Shown here: piece by piece, positions 8,123 to 19,993 of the stretch
Numbering within the stretch: the stretch's first letter is position 1
How the letters are laid out: every line of letters starts with the position of its first letter
NCBI GenBank assembly: GCA_030431485.1
Contig: JAUIIR010000025.1
Coordinates: 1 to 53,576 of the forward strand
From: Alphaproteobacteria bacterium
Lineage (GTDB): Bacteria; Pseudomonadota; Alphaproteobacteria; Rhodobacterales; Rhodobacteraceae
Reading direction: 5' to 3'
DNA length: 53,576 nucleotides
Program-made: the position numbers and the translations under genes
Notes under the pieces: model-generated
Told to the model about the DNA's origin: nothing
The model's database searches: none
The model's input: only the letters and a program-made list of their open reading frames with translations

Positions 8123-9673
8123 CTACAGATCCATCAACAACCGACGCGGATCCTCGAGCGCTTCTTTCACGCGGACGAGGAAGGTCACGGCGCCTTTGCC
8201 GTCGACGATGCGGTGGTCATAGCTGAGGGCCAGATACATCATCGGGCAGATCTTGATCTCGCCGTTGATGACCATCGGGCGGTCCTGGATCTTGTGCATG
8301 CCAAGGATGCCCGATTGCGGCGGGTTGAGGATCGGCGAGGACATGAGCGAGCCGTAGACACCGCCGTTGGAGATGGTGAAGGTGCCGCCCTGCATTTCCG
8401 CCATGCTGAGCTTGCCGTCGCGGGCGCGGCGGCCTTTTTCGGCAATCGCCTTTTCGATCTCGGCAAAGCTCATGGCGTCGGCATCGCGGATGACCGGAAC
8501 CACGAGACCCTGCGGCGTGCCGGCCGCGACGCCCATATGGACGAAGTTCTTGTAGACGATGTCGGTGCCGTCGATCTCGGCGTTGACCTCGGGCACTTCT
8601 TTCAGCGCGTGGCAGCAGGCCTTGGTGAAGAAGGACATGAAGCCGAGGCGCACACCGTGTTTCTGTTCGAACTGGTCCTTGTACTGGTTCCGCAGCGCCA
8701 TGACCTCGGTCATGTCGACCTCGTTATAGGTGGTGAGGATCGCGGCGGTGTTCTGTGCGTCCTTAAGGCGGCGGGCGATGGTCTGGCGCAGGCGGGTCAT
8801 CTTGACCCGTTCTTCGCGTGCAGCGTCATCCGCGCTGACCGGCGCGCGGGGGGCCGCAGCCGGGGCCGAGGTCTGCGCAGGCGCAGACGCGGCAGCCGCC
8901 ACGGCTTTGGCCACGTCTTCCTTCATCACACGGCCATCGCGACCCGAGCCCTGAACCTGATCGCGGCTGACGCCAGCTTCGGCCATCGCTTTCTTTGCGG
9001 AAGGGGCGTCTTCGACATCGGCGTTGGGGCGGCCATTGCCGGCATCCGGCGTGGTGTATTGTTCACCTTTGGCGGCATCGCTGCCCGGGACATTTGCGGC
9101 GGAGGCCGAGGCTGGGGCACCGCTGCTGCCGCCGATCACACCCAGCTTGCCACCGGCTGATACCGTGCTGCCTTCTTCGGCGAGAATCTCCGACAGGACA
9201 CCGGCGCTGGGCGCGGGAACTTCAACCGAGACCTTGTCGGTTTCCAGCTCGCAGAGCATTTCGTCCTGCGCCACGGTGTCACCGACCTTTTTGAACCAGG
9301 TTGAGACAGTCGCTTCGGAGACCGATTCACCCAGCGTCGGCACCATGATGTCGACGGAAGCGCCGCCGTCGTCTTTGGCGGGCGCGGGGTCTTTCGCCGG
9401 GGCGTCGGATTTCGGTGCACTTGCAGCCGCTTCGCCACCTTCGGCGATATTGGCGAGCAGCGCATCGACACCGACTGTTTCGCCCTCACCGGCCACGATA
9501 TCGGCCAGGGTGCCTGCAGCAGGCGACGGGACTTCGACCGTCACCTTGTCGGTCTCCAACTCGCACAGCATTTCGTCCACGGCAACACTGTCACCCGGCT
9601 TTTTGAACCATGTGGCGACCGTGGCCTCGGTCACGGATTCACCCAGGGTGGGCACTCGCACTTCGGTTGTCAT
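8123..9673 (-). CDS. sucB: dihydrolipoyllysine succinyltransferase (E2 of 2-oxoglutarate dehydrogenase)
   Basis: Core E2 enzyme that passes the succinyl group from lipoamide to CoA. 516 residues, longer than the roughly 405 of E. coli SucB because there are two N-terminal lipoyl domains (modified lysines K43 and K147, each in an ETDKV context). An Ala/Pro-rich linker, an E3-binding domain (about 222-258) and the C-terminal acyltransferase domain follow, with catalytic H487 and D491 in YDHRIVDG. Double-lipoyl E2o proteins are, as I recall, usual in this bacterial group. The start codon is 3 nt after the sucA stop, so the two are coupled. Confidence 0.95.
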   Translation of the reverse strand: MTTEVRVPTLGESVTEATVATWFKKPGDSVAVDEMLCELETDKVTVEVPSPAAGTLADIVAGEGETVGVDALLANIAEGGEAAASAPKSDAPAKDPAPAKDDGGASVDIMVPTLGESVSEATVSTWFKKVGDTVAQDEMLCELETDKVSVEVPAPSAGVLSEILAEEGSTVSAGGKLGVIGGSSGAPASASAANVPGSDAAKGEQYTTPDAGNGRPNADVEDAPSAKKAMAEAGVSRDQVQGSGRDGRVMKEDVAKAVAAAASAPAQTSAPAAAPRAPVSADDAAREERVKMTRLRQTIARRLKDAQNTAAILTTYNEVDMTEVMALRNQYKDQFEQKHGVRLGFMSFFTKACCHALKEVPEVNAEIDGTDIVYKNFVHMGVAAGTPQGLVVPVIRDADAMSFAEIEKAIAEKGRRARDGKLSMAEMQGGTFTISNGGVYGSLMSSPILNPPQSGILGMHKIQDRPMVINGEIKICPMMYLALSYDHRIVDGKGAVTFLVRVKEALEDPRRLLMDL

Positions 9674-9676
9674 GTC

Positions 9677-12643
9677 TTAGTTCCCTTCGATCGTCAGCGC
9701 GTCGTTCACGAGCGCGGCTTGCTGTGCTTTGTGTTGGCTGGCCAGACCCGTTGCCGGGGAGGCCGATGTTGCGCGGCCCACATAGCGCGGGCGCGGGTGC
9801 TTGGCGTTGATGCGACCGAGGACCCATTCGAGGTTCGGTTCCATAAACGTCCAGGCACCCTGGTTCTTCGGTTCTTCCTGGCACCAGATCATTTCGGCCT
9901 GCGGGAAGCGTTCGAGCTCTTTCACGGCAGAGATGGCCGGGAACGGGTAGAACTGTTCAAACCGCAGGATGTAGACGTCGTCGATGCCACGGGCGTCGCG
10001 TTCTTCGAGCAGGTCGAAATAGACCTTGCCCGAACACATGACCACGCGCTTGATCTTGTCGTCTGAGACCAGCTTGGTGTCCGAGTTGCCGTATTGCGCG
10101 TCATCCCAGAGCACTCGGTGGAAGCTGGACCCGGTGGTGAATTCATCCGTCTTCGACACCGCCAGCTTGTGACGCAGCAAAGATTTCGGCGTCATCAGGA
10201 TGAGCGGTTTGCGGAAGCTGCGGTGTAGCTGACGACGCAGGATGTGGAAGTAGTTCGCCGGGGTCGAGCAGTTGGCGACAATCCAGTTATCCTGTCCGCA
10301 CATCTGCAGGAAGCGTTCAAGCCGCGCCGACGAGTGTTCCGGGCCCTGACCCTCGAACCCGTGCGGGAGCAGGCAGACAAGGCCGGACATACGCAGCCAT
10401 TTGCTTTCGCCCGAGCTGACGAACTGGTCGAACATGATCTGCGCACCGTTGGCGAAGTCGCCGAACTGGGCCTCCCAGAGTGTCAGCGCATTGGGTTCGG
10501 CCAGCGAGTAGCCATATTCAAACCCGAGCACCGCGTATTCCGAGAGGGCGGAGTCGATCACTTCATAGCGCGACTGGCCTTCCCGGATATGGTTGAGCGG
10601 GTAGTAGCGCTCTTCGGTTTCCTGGTTCACGATGCCAGAGTGCCGTTGGCTGAACGTGCCGCGTGTGCTGTCCTGACCGGCAAGGCGAACCGGGTAGCCT
10701 TCGGTGAGCAGCGAGCCGAAGGCAAGGGCTTCGGCGGTGGCCCAGTCAATGCCTTCGCCCTTGTCGAACATCTCTTTGCGGGACTCGAGCAGACGGCCCA
10801 CGGTTTTGTGCAGCGGGAAGCCTTCGGGGAGGCGGGTAAGAGCCTCACCGACCTGCGCAAAGGTCTCGGGGTTGATGGCAGTCTGACCGCGCTGATAATC
10901 GTCCTTGTCCTGACGGTCGAGGTGGCTCCAGCGGCCATCCAGCCAGTCGGCCTTGTTGGGCTTGTAGGTTTTGCCCGCCTCGAATTCCTCGTTCAGGTGC
11001 GCCTGGAAGGCGGCCTTCATATCCTCGATTTCGCCTTCAGGGATCAGACCGTCCTTGACCAGACGTTCGGTGTACAGCGACAGCGTGGTCTTCTGCTGTT
11101 TGATCTTCTTGTACATCAACGGGTTGGTGAACATCGGTTCATCCCCCTCGTTGTGGCCAAACCGACGGTAGCAGAACATGTCAATGACCACGTCCTTGCC
11201 GAATTTCTGGCGGAACTCGGTTGCCACCTTGGCGGCATGAACAACCGCTTCGGGGTCGTCGCCGTTGACGTGGAAGATCGGCGCTTCGACCACCAAAGCG
11301 TTGTCAGTCGGGTAGGGCGACGAGCGCGAGAAGTGCGGCGCGGTGGTAAAGCCGATCTGATTGTTCACCACGATATGCACCGTGCCGCCGGTCTTGTGAC
11401 CGCGCAGACCCGAGAGCGCGAAACATTCCGCCACAACACCCTGACCCGCAAAGGCCGCGTCGCCGTGCAGCAGGATCGGCATCACCTGCGTGCGTTCTGT
11501 GTCACCGATCTGGTCCTGCTTGGCGCGGACCTTGCCCTGAACAACCGGGTTCACGGCTTCAAGGTGTGACGGGTTCGCGGTGAGCGACAGGTGTACGGAG
11601 TTGCCGTCAAACTCGCGGTCGCTGGAGGCACCGAGGTGATATTTCACGTCACCCGAGCCATCCACATCTTCGGGTTTGAAGCTGCCGCCCTGGAATTCGT
11701 TGAAGATCGCGCGGTAGGGTTTCTGCATCACGTTGGCCAGAACCGAGAGGCGGCCCCGGTGTGGCATGCCGATGACGATTTCCTTGACGCCCAGATTGCC
11801 GCCGCGCTTGATGATCTGCTCCATCGCGGGGATGAGGCTTTCGCCGCCATCCAGACCGAACCGCTTGGTGCCCATGTATTTGACATGGAGAAATTTCTCG
11901 AAGCCTTCGGCCTCGACCATCTTGTTCAGGATGGCCTTGCGGCCTTCGCGGGTGAAGGCCACTTCCTTGCCGTAGCCCTCGATTCGTTCCTTGAGCCATG
12001 CCGACTGTTCGGGGTCGGAAATGTGCATGTACTGCAGTGCGAAGGTCCCGCAATAGGTGCGCCGCACAATGTCGATGATCTCGCGCATGGACGCGATCTG
12101 CAGGCCCAGAACGTTGTCGATAAAGATCGGGCGGTCCATATCGGCCTCGGTGAAGCCATAGGATTTCGGATCCAGTTCGGGGTGGGCCGTCTGTTCGCGC
12201 ATGCCCAGAGGGTCGAGATCGGCAGCCAGATGGCCCCGGATGCGGTAGGCGCGAATGATCATCAGGGCGCGGATTGAGTCGAGCACCGCCCGTTGGATGG
12301 CGTCGTCGGTGACCTCGACACCCTTTTCCTGTGCTTTCGCCTTGATCTTGTCGCCGGCGCTTTTCGCCTCAGCCGGCGCGACAGGCCATTGCCCGTCCAA
12401 AGCCGCGGTCAGGTCGTCGTTGGGCTGTGGAGGCCAATCGGCACGCGCCCAGCTTGGGCCTGTGGCCTCTTTCTTGACGCTGACCTCATCGTCGCCCAGT
12501 TGCCGGAAGAACGCCTGCCAGGCCTCATCGACCGCGTTGGGGTCGTTGGCGTAGCGCGCGTACATCTGTTCCAGATACGCCGCGTTGTGCCCCTGCATGA
12601 AGCTGGAGGCGTGGAAAAGATCATTTGGGCTTTGATCCGTCAT
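9677..12643 (-). CDS. sucA: 2-oxoglutarate dehydrogenase E1 component
   Basis: Thiamine-diphosphate enzyme that decarboxylates 2-oxoglutarate and succinylates the E2 lipoyl groups. 988 residues, normal for the family. The N-terminal segment with SFMQGHNAAYLEQMYARY is the typical E1o E2-binding region. VIGMPHRGRLSVLANV and HGDAAFAGQGVVAE (ThDP/Mg binding) identify the catalytic core, and the C-terminal transketolase-like part follows. The start is ATG 12643 with AGGACC upstream. It is preceded by a 154-nt gap with three hairpins that separates it from sucD. Confidence 0.96.
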   Translation of the reverse strand: MTDQSPNDLFHASSFMQGHNAAYLEQMYARYANDPNAVDEAWQAFFRQLGDDEVSVKKEATGPSWARADWPPQPNDDLTAALDGQWPVAPAEAKSAGDKIKAKAQEKGVEVTDDAIQRAVLDSIRALMIIRAYRIRGHLAADLDPLGMREQTAHPELDPKSYGFTEADMDRPIFIDNVLGLQIASMREIIDIVRRTYCGTFALQYMHISDPEQSAWLKERIEGYGKEVAFTREGRKAILNKMVEAEGFEKFLHVKYMGTKRFGLDGGESLIPAMEQIIKRGGNLGVKEIVIGMPHRGRLSVLANVMQKPYRAIFNEFQGGSFKPEDVDGSGDVKYHLGASSDREFDGNSVHLSLTANPSHLEAVNPVVQGKVRAKQDQIGDTERTQVMPILLHGDAAFAGQGVVAECFALSGLRGHKTGGTVHIVVNNQIGFTTAPHFSRSSPYPTDNALVVEAPIFHVNGDDPEAVVHAAKVATEFRQKFGKDVVIDMFCYRRFGHNEGDEPMFTNPLMYKKIKQQKTTLSLYTERLVKDGLIPEGEIEDMKAAFQAHLNEEFEAGKTYKPNKADWLDGRWSHLDRQDKDDYQRGQTAINPETFAQVGEALTRLPEGFPLHKTVGRLLESRKEMFDKGEGIDWATAEALAFGSLLTEGYPVRLAGQDSTRGTFSQRHSGIVNQETEERYYPLNHIREGQSRYEVIDSALSEYAVLGFEYGYSLAEPNALTLWEAQFGDFANGAQIMFDQFVSSGESKWLRMSGLVCLLPHGFEGQGPEHSSARLERFLQMCGQDNWIVANCSTPANYFHILRRQLHRSFRKPLILMTPKSLLRHKLAVSKTDEFTTGSSFHRVLWDDAQYGNSDTKLVSDDKIKRVVMCSGKVYFDLLEERDARGIDDVYILRFEQFYPFPAISAVKELERFPQAEMIWCQEEPKNQGAWTFMEPNLEWVLGRINAKHPRPRYVGRATSASPATGLASQHKAQQAALVNDALTIEGN

Positions 12644-12685
12644 GTTTTGTGGTCCTCCCGAACCGGTCTGATCAAGCAGCAGGAA

Positions 12686-12792
12686 AGCGGATCACAAGAT
12701 CCGCTGTCGCGCGGCTTTCTGGTTGTGCGCAAGCCGGGCAAATGCCCGGCCTACATAATTCGTCTGCGTGGGCCGGGGCGTCTGCCCGGCCC
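12686..12792. repeat. three-hairpin cluster between sucD and sucA
   Basis: Three perfect inverted repeats in a row: AGCGGATC (12686-12693) / GATCCGCT (12698-12705); GCCGGGC (12733-12739) / GCCCGGC (12744-12750); GGGCCGGG (12770-12777) / CCCGGCCC (12785-12792). None has a T-tract in the minus direction, so a simple terminator is unlikely. They may act as mRNA-stabilising or RNase-processing elements or be REP-like repeats. Confidence 0.6.
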
Positions 12793-12797
12793 TGGCG

Positions 12798-13682
12798 TTA
12801 GCCTTTGATCGCTTCGAGCACCGCTTCGCCAAGGCTGGCGGGGCTTTCGGCCACGACGATGCCTGCGGACTTCATCGCTTCGATCTTGTCTTCCGCGCCA
12901 CCTTTGCCGCCTGCAACAATTGCGCCAGCGTGGCCCATGCGACGGCCCGGAGGGGCGGTGCGGCCAGCGATGAAGCCAGCGGTGGGCTTCCAGCGGCCTT
13001 TCTTTTTCTCGGAGGCGAGGAATTCTGCGGCTTCCTCTTCGGCGCTGCCACCGATCTCACCGATCATGATGATCGACTCGGTTTCGTCATCCGCGAGGAA
13101 CCACTCCAGCACGTCGATATGCTCGGTACCCTTGATCGGGTCGCCGCCGATGCCGACGCAGGTGGACTGGCCCAGACCCACATCGGTGGTCTGCTTGACC
13201 GCCTCGTAGGTCAGAGTGCCGGAACGGGACACAACCCCGACGCTGCCGCGACGGTGGATGTGGCCGGGCATGATGCCGATCTTGCAGGCGTCGGGTGTGA
13301 TGACACCGGGGCAGTTCGGGCCAATCAGGCGCGACTTGGAGGTTTCGAGCGCGCGCTTGACGCGCATCATGTCCATGACTGGGATGCCTTCGGTGATGCA
13401 GACGATCACTTCCATTTCGGCGTCGATCGCTTCGAGGATCGAGTCGGCAGCGAAGGGCGGCGGCACGTAGATCACGGTCGCGTTCGCCTCTGTTGCGTGC
13501 TTGGCCTCGTGGACCGAGTTGAAGACCGGCAGGTCAAGATGGGTCATGCCGCCTTTGCCCGGTGTGACGCCGCCGACCATCTTGGTGCCATAGGCGATGG
13601 CCTGCTCGGTGTGGAATGTGCCCTGCGAGCCGGTGAGGCCCTGGCAGATCACTTTGGTGTTTTCGTCGATGAGTACGGCCAC
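12798..13682 (-). CDS. sucD: succinyl-CoA synthetase alpha subunit
   Basis: Alpha subunit of succinate-CoA ligase, which carries the phosphorylated histidine. 294 residues, standard. N-terminal CoA-binding Rossmann region ([20 protein letters not shown]), a central [13 protein letters not shown] stretch, [11 protein letters not shown], and the active-site histidine in [12 protein letters not shown]. The start is GTG at 13682, 7 nt after AGGAG. It follows a small exported-protein gene inserted between sucC and sucD. Confidence 0.96.
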   Translation of the reverse strand: MAVLIDENTKVICQGLTGSQGTFHTEQAIAYGTKMVGGVTPGKGGMTHLDLPVFNSVHEAKHATEANATVIYVPPPFAADSILEAIDAEMEVIVCITEGIPVMDMMRVKRALETSKSRLIGPNCPGVITPDACKIGIMPGHIHRRGSVGVVSRSGTLTYEAVKQTTDVGLGQSTCVGIGGDPIKGTEHIDVLEWFLADDETESIIMIGEIGGSAEEEAAEFLASEKKKGRWKPTAGFIAGRTAPPGRRMGHAGAIVAGGKGGAEDKIEAMKSAGIVVAESPASLGEAVLEAIKG

Positions 13683-13709
13683 GGTGGCTCTCCTACTTCT
13701 GTCGTTCGG

Positions 13710-13724
13710 TCCGCGCTACGCGGA
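13710..13724. repeat. short hairpin before sucD
   Basis: TCCGCG/CGCGGA with a 3-nt loop, 1 nt beyond the stop of the hypothetical gene and about 27 nt before the sucD GTG start on the mRNA. It may tune sucD translation; no terminator T-tract is present. Confidence 0.4.
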
Positions 13725-13725
13725 A

Positions 13726-14250
13726 TTATTCGTAAATCTGGCTGTAGCCGACCGAGAGGGAGACCCCTCTGTCGCGGATCCAGCTGTGCGAGACGGCGAA
13801 ATGGCGTTCCTTGGGGACGCGGAAGACCCATTGATGTGCAGCTTCGTGGGGCGATGGTTTGTCCATCTCGTCCGAAAGCGCACCCGGGTATGTCGCGTCG
13901 ATCCGGGCCTGCATGATGTCACGCAGGCTGGTGAAGAATTCCTCTGTTCCAAGGTCAGGCGGGATATTGAGCTGGCAGGCCATCGAGTCGATCCGGCGCG
14001 AGAACACCACATGCGCGCCACCGGGATTGCCGAACATGGCGGCCTCGTCCGAGGCCATCACCTGCGGCAACCCTGCGGCGGTTGCGAGTTCCTGCGCGGA
14101 TGCGAAGAGCGCGTCGAAGTTGAGCGATGTGGTGACACATGCTTCGCCCATCAACGCGCCTGCGTCTGCCGGATCGTCAAACGGTCCGGCAGCGACCCAG
14201 CCGGGAATGGCCGCAATTGAAAGTGCGGTTATCCAGCCAGCCCGGATCAT
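13726..14250 (-). CDS. secreted hypothetical protein between sucC and sucD
   Basis: 174 residues, not recognised. It starts with a Sec-type signal peptide ([20 protein letters not shown], then GPFDD), so the mature protein should be periplasmic. Two cysteines, in EACVTT and MACQLN, could form a disulfide. There are no membrane helices after the signal. The sucC TGA and its ATG overlap as TGATG (14248-14252 region), so it is translationally coupled to sucC and must be made with the TCA enzymes. Codon use matches its neighbours. Why a periplasmic protein sits in this operon is unknown. Confidence 0.82.
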   Translation of the reverse strand: MIRAGWITALSIAAIPGWVAAGPFDDPADAGALMGEACVTTSLNFDALFASAQELATAAGLPQVMASDEAAMFGNPGGAHVVFSRRIDSMACQLNIPPDLGTEEFFTSLRDIMQARIDATYPGALSDEMDKPSPHEAAHQWVFRVPKERHFAVSHSWIRDRGVSLSVGYSQIYE

Positions 14251-15443
14251 CAGCCTTTAACCGCCTTCACGATTTTCTGCGCGCCGTCCTTTAGGTCGTC
14301 GGCAGCAATCACGTCGAGGCCAGAGGTCGAGATGATCTCCTTGCCCTTTTCGACGTTCGTGCCTTCGAGACGCACCACCAACGGCACCTTGAGGCCAACC
14401 TCTTTGACCGCAGCAATCACGCCTTCCGCGATCACGTCGCAGCGCATGATGCCGCCGAAGATGTTGACGAGGATGCCTTTGACTTGCGGGTCGGAGGTGA
14501 TGATCTTGAACGCCTCGGTGACCTTTTCCTTGGTCGCGCCGCCGCCCACGTCAAGGAAGTTGGCGGGTTCCGCCCCGTAAAGCTTGATGATGTCCATCGT
14601 CGCCATGGCAAGGCCCGCGCCGTTCACCATGCAGCCGATTTCACCGTCCAGAGCGATGTAGTTGAGGTCATACTTGGAGGCCTCAAGCTCTTTGGGGTCT
14701 TCTTCGGTGGTGTCGCGCAGTTCGGCGATGTCCGGGTGACGGTAGATTGCGTTGCCGTCAAAGCCCATCTTGGCGTCGAGGCATTTGAGATCGCCTTCAT
14801 CGGTGACGATGAGCGGGTTGATCTCAAGCATCTCCATGTCTTTTTCAACGAACATTTTGTAGAGCGTGCCCATCAGTGCAACGCATTGCTTCACCTGCTT
14901 GCCTTCAAGGCCGAGGTTGAAGGCGATGCGGCGGCCGTGGAAAGCTTGGTAGCCTGTGGCCGGATCGACGCTGAAGCTGAGGATCTTTTCGGGCGTGCTT
15001 TCAGCGACCTCTTCGATGTCCATGCCGCCTTCGGTGGAAGCCACAAAAGACACGCGGGATGTCTGGCGGTCCACCAGAAGCGCCAGATACATCTCGGTCT
15101 GGATGCCGGACCCGTCTTCGATATAGATGCGGTTGACCTGCTTGCCGGCCTCGCCGGTCTGCTTGGTCACAAGGGTGCGTCCGAGCATCTTCTTGGCTTC
15201 TTCGGCAGCTTCCTCAACCGACTTCGCAAGCCGCACGCCACCGGCTTCGCCAGCACTGTCTTCTTTGAACTTGCCCTTACCGCGGCCACCTGCGTGGATC
15301 TGGGCCTTGACCACCCAGAGCGGCCCGTCCATTTCGCCTGCTTTGGTCTTGGCCTCTTCGGCCTTGAGGACCACGCGGCCATCCGACACCGGAGCGCCGT
15401 AGCTGCGTAGCAGAGCTTTCGCCTGATACTCGTGGATGTTCAT
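14250..15443 (-). CDS. sucC: succinyl-CoA synthetase beta subunit (ADP-forming)
   Basis: Beta subunit of succinate-CoA ligase with an ATP-grasp nucleotide-binding N-terminal part ([19 protein letters not shown] start; [17 protein letters not shown] nucleotide loop) and a C-terminal CoA-ligase domain ([16 protein letters not shown]). 397 residues, exactly typical. The start is ATG 15443. It is the first gene of the suc operon. Upstream lie a plausible promoter (TTAAGT/TTATAT) and the paired TGTGATCACA operator. Confidence 0.96.
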   Translation of the reverse strand: MNIHEYQAKALLRSYGAPVSDGRVVLKAEEAKTKAGEMDGPLWVVKAQIHAGGRGKGKFKEDSAGEAGGVRLAKSVEEAAEEAKKMLGRTLVTKQTGEAGKQVNRIYIEDGSGIQTEMYLALLVDRQTSRVSFVASTEGGMDIEEVAESTPEKILSFSVDPATGYQAFHGRRIAFNLGLEGKQVKQCVALMGTLYKMFVEKDMEMLEINPLIVTDEGDLKCLDAKMGFDGNAIYRHPDIAELRDTTEEDPKELEASKYDLNYIALDGEIGCMVNGAGLAMATMDIIKLYGAEPANFLDVGGGATKEKVTEAFKIITSDPQVKGILVNIFGGIMRCDVIAEGVIAAVKEVGLKVPLVVRLEGTNVEKGKEIISTSGLDVIAADDLKDGAQKIVKAVKG

Positions 15444-15480
15444 CAGTCAACTGTCCCGTTTCTTGCTGCGATTTGAGGCG

Positions 15481-15509
15481 ATATAAGAGTGCCAGCGGCC
15501 AAGACTTAA
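15481..15509 (-). promoter_or_regulatory. candidate sucC promoter
   Basis: Read on the minus strand, TTAAGT (15509-15504) and TTATAT (15486-15481) are 17 bp apart, which fits a sigma-70-type promoter with a leader of about 30 nt before the sucC ATG. The -35 box is poor, which would suit an activator bound at the TGTGATCACA pair upstream. Assigned by eye only. Confidence 0.35.
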
Positions 15510-15555
15510 CGGTTTTTTTGCCGCACCGGCCTTCTGGGGCGAAAAAAGCGACATT

Positions 15556-15586
15556 TGTGATCACACTAAAAAATCGTGTGATCACA
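15556..15586. promoter_or_regulatory. paired TGTGATCACA operator upstream of sucC
   Basis: Two perfect copies of the palindrome TGTGATCACA at 15556-15565 and 15577-15586, centres 21 bp apart (two helical turns). The same pair with the same spacing stands upstream of sdhC (24060-24090). It is not a CRP site, which would need 6 nt between TGTGA and TCACA. A GntR-family dimer is a plausible binder; AkgR of Rhodobacter sphaeroides, reported to control TCA genes, is a candidate from memory. The near edge is 112 nt from the sucC start. Confidence 0.8.
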
Positions 15587-15749
15587 TAATCAGGTTGACG
15601 CGTCTCAAAATGTCCGCTTGCAGGCCAGACACACCCGAATCTTTTGATTTGCCCGTCAGTTGACTGAAATTCCGAATGCGGCATACCGTTTGCACTAAGC
15701 CACCCGCGTCTGACGGATCAAAGTGGCACGTTGAGGACTATGCAGTAAG

Positions 15750-17633
15750 ATGAACGATTGTTTGCACGCATTCGCAACGTGCCCGGAGACCGGTGCGCCG
15801 TTGGGGCTGACGGAGTTGCCTTTCGACCAAGTCGCGCGGAACAAGGATGCGTTCGTCGTGCCGTTTCGCCGAAATGTCCGCACGGGTCCCCGTTTTCATG
15901 CAGGTGTCTTTGACAGCACGGGTGACCCGCTTCCCAATACCGAAATGCGCATGCTGCATCGCGCCACGCTGACAACGAGGGATGTCCGCGATGCGGCCCT
16001 AGATGGTGCGTCAGAGCTCAAGGGTGAGTGGCTTTACTGTGGGCTGGTCTCATCGCAGTTTGGACATGTCATCACGCGCAGTCTGGGCATGCTTTGGGCG
16101 ACCGAGCGTTTGCCGAAATCGGTGAAACTGCTTTTTGTATCGGTCATGTATGTTCACGATGAACATAAGTTCCTGCGGACGCTTCTGGATACGCTTGGCA
16201 TCGACAACGACTATGTCATCCTGCGTCAGCCAACACATATCGAGGCTCTCTATACAGCGCCCGACCTGTTCAGTGAGGTGACAACCTGCTCCGCTCCGGA
16301 CGTATATGTCGACTGGATACGAGGGCGCGTGTCGGAACTGCCTACTTCGCGGTTCGGCCGAAAGATCTACGTGACCCGTGACAGACTATCGGCCACATCA
16401 GGGCGTCACCTGTGCGAAGATATTCTGGAAGACAATCTGGCAAAGGCCGGTTTCGATGTCGTCGCGCCCGAAACGCTGACGCTGCGGGAGCAGCTTGCCG
16501 TCTATAGCGAGGCTGACCTCGTGGTTGCGGCAGATGGATCTGCGCTCCACATTCTGCCGTTTTCAATCCGGGATGACGCGCAGGTGTTTGTTTTGCAACG
16601 GCGCACCAAGATGCCCGTGCTGATTGCAAATCAGTTGAATACCTTCACCAAGGCATCGGTCGTGCCTGTCGATGTGATCGACGATGTGATCTGGCCTCAG
16701 GATCGGGCTGACAATACGGCCTTGATCGCTTTGGACTTCAAAAAACTTCGGGACGTATTTCTGCAGTACGGACTTGTTGCGGACAAAGACGCTTGGCGAT
16801 GCCCAAGCGAGGCGGAGTTTGCAGCTTCACAATATCTGGGACGATCAAAACAGCACGGGTTCATGAGCGAGGCCGAGCGCCCGCAGTTTCTTAAACAATT
16901 GCGGCTCAACAAATTGGAGAAAAAAGGCATGAAAGACATGGTCGACGAATTGCCGATCCCCGCGATCGATGGGCTGAGATATTTTCGGGTGTTGAGTCGG
17001 TTGCACGAAAAGCTGAAGCCGGACTGGTATCTTGAGGTCGGCACTTTTACCGGCAAGAGCCTTGCGCTTGCCAAGTGCAACACAATCGCTGTGGACCCCA
17101 AGTTTCAACTGAAGTTTCCGGCGGTCAATGCCACCGGTCGCCAGATGTTCTTTTTTCAGCAAACCAGCGACGAGTTCTTCGAAAGTGGGTTCCTAAAGCA
17201 GAACAAGATCAGTCTCGATTTCGCGTTTCTGGACGGAATGCATCTGTTTGAGTTCTTGTTGCGCGATTTCATCGAGACCGAGAAGCATATGTCAAAAGAC
17301 GGCATGATCGTTCTTCATGATTGTTGTCCGACGACCGATTACATGGCGACACGTGAGTTTCACGACGGGCAGTGGACGGGTGACGTCTGGAAGACCCTGC
17401 TGATCTTGCAGCGCTATCGGCCCGACTTGGTGATTGATGTTGCGGCAGCGGCGCCGACCGGATTGGTTGTCATCCGCAATCTGAACCCGCGCAGTACGGT
17501 TCTGTCAAAGAAGTACGACGCTTTGGTCAAAGAGTTCATGGACGAAAAGCTGATGGATTTCGACGGCGGGATCGGCGGATATTACGAGAATTTCGAACTC
17601 AGGGATCCAGTCGAACTGCTTGATACGCTCTAA
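15750..17633 (+). CDS. glycosyltransferase 61-like / methyltransferase-24-like fusion protein
   Basis: 627-residue protein of two parts. Residues 1 to about 370 resemble the GT61 (DUF563) family: SQFGHVITRSLGMLWA corresponds to the GH-x-x-x-D-type motif, and KIYVTRDRLSATSGRHL followed by REQLAVYSEADLVVAADGSAL matches the R-x-x-x-N/R ... EQ ... G-A/S-A-L pattern. Residues about 400-600 look like a class I SAM-dependent methyltransferase of the Methyltransf_24 type (WYLEVGTFTGKSLALAK, FAFLDGMHLFEFLLRD, VLHDCCPTTDYM). No signal peptide or membrane helix. It is probably involved in modifying surface polysaccharide. It stands alone on the plus strand and interrupts the mdh-sucC neighbourhood. Activity and acceptor are unknown. 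Confidence 0.8.
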   Translation: MNDCLHAFATCPETGAPLGLTELPFDQVARNKDAFVVPFRRNVRTGPRFHAGVFDSTGDPLPNTEMRMLHRATLTTRDVRDAALDGASELKGEWLYCGLVSSQFGHVITRSLGMLWATERLPKSVKLLFVSVMYVHDEHKFLRTLLDTLGIDNDYVILRQPTHIEALYTAPDLFSEVTTCSAPDVYVDWIRGRVSELPTSRFGRKIYVTRDRLSATSGRHLCEDILEDNLAKAGFDVVAPETLTLREQLAVYSEADLVVAADGSALHILPFSIRDDAQVFVLQRRTKMPVLIANQLNTFTKASVVPVDVIDDVIWPQDRADNTALIALDFKKLRDVFLQYGLVADKDAWRCPSEAEFAASQYLGRSKQHGFMSEAERPQFLKQLRLNKLEKKGMKDMVDELPIPAIDGLRYFRVLSRLHEKLKPDWYLEVGTFTGKSLALAKCNTIAVDPKFQLKFPAVNATGRQMFFFQQTSDEFFESGFLKQNKISLDFAFLDGMHLFEFLLRDFIETEKHMSKDGMIVLHDCCPTTDYMATREFHDGQWTGDVWKTLLILQRYRPDLVIDVAAAAPTGLVVIRNLNPRSTVLSKKYDALVKEFMDEKLMDFDGGIGGYYENFELRDPVELLDTL

Positions 17634-17635
17634 TT

Positions 17636-17663
17636 GAAAAAGGCGGCCCCGAAAGGCCGCCTT
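17636..17663 (-). terminator. mdh terminator
   Basis: AAGGCGGCC/GGCCGCCTT, a 9-bp perfect stem with a 6-nt loop. On the minus strand it is followed by TTTTT, about 25 nt after the mdh stop. It also lies just beyond the end of the convergent fusion gene, but the T-tract serves mdh only. Confidence 0.85.
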
Positions 17664-17688
17664 GTCGATACCGTTCAAGCGTATTGCT

Positions 17689-19550
<1,862 letters not shown>

Positions 19551-19554
<4 letters not shown>

Positions 19555-19865
19555 GCATCCTCGGCAGGTGTCGGCAGGGCTTCCGTGATCTGTTCAAACG
19601 CCTGACCGCTGGCGACCAGGCAGGTGAGGCCAGAGGCGTTGGTGACGGTGATGGTCCATGTGCCCGTGGTGGTGGAGGCGAACACCTCGACCATTGTGTT
19701 GTTCTGAGCAAGGCCAATGGATTGGCGGGTTTCGCCATAGGCGCTGGCCAGGCGGTCTATCACCCGATCACGCGCCGCGCAGTTCTGCTGTGCCTGCGTC
19801 AGTGTCGCGGATGCCATAAGCGCGCCTATGGCCAGCACTGTCATTGTCCAGAAGTCTCGTTTCAT
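19551..19865 (-). CDS. small secreted hypothetical protein
   Basis: 104 residues with a clear signal peptide (KRDFWTMTVLAIGALMASA, cleavage near TQAQQ). The mature part of about 80 residues has two cysteines (NCAARD and LTCLVA) that may pair, and a segment EVFASTTTGTWTITVT that looks like beta strands. It resembles small periplasmic proteins of Rhodobacteraceae that I cannot name. It converges with the TauE gene, the stop codons overlapping. Confidence 0.78.
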
Positions 19866-19993
19866 CGCCTTACCCCTTTTCGGCTGTGATGGGGCAAAGC
19901 GTCCGACCGGGTGCCTTACATATGGTTAACGAACCGTTCGGAATGCGGGTGCAGCAGCTTTTTTCTGCGGTGCGGCAGATCACCTCTTGCAGT

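Noticed and set aside
10244..11569. 441-codon open frame antisense to sucA
   Set aside because: Shadow of sucA, which has full E1o motifs; no ribosome-binding site or family resemblance.
12733..12750. Intrinsic terminator between sucD and sucA
   Set aside because: The stems are strong but no T-run follows on the minus strand, and the genes belong to one metabolic operon.
15556..15586. CRP/FNR binding sites
   Set aside because: TGTGA and TCACA are adjacent rather than 6 nt apart, and no TTGAT-N4-ATCAA is seen; a different regulator is needed.
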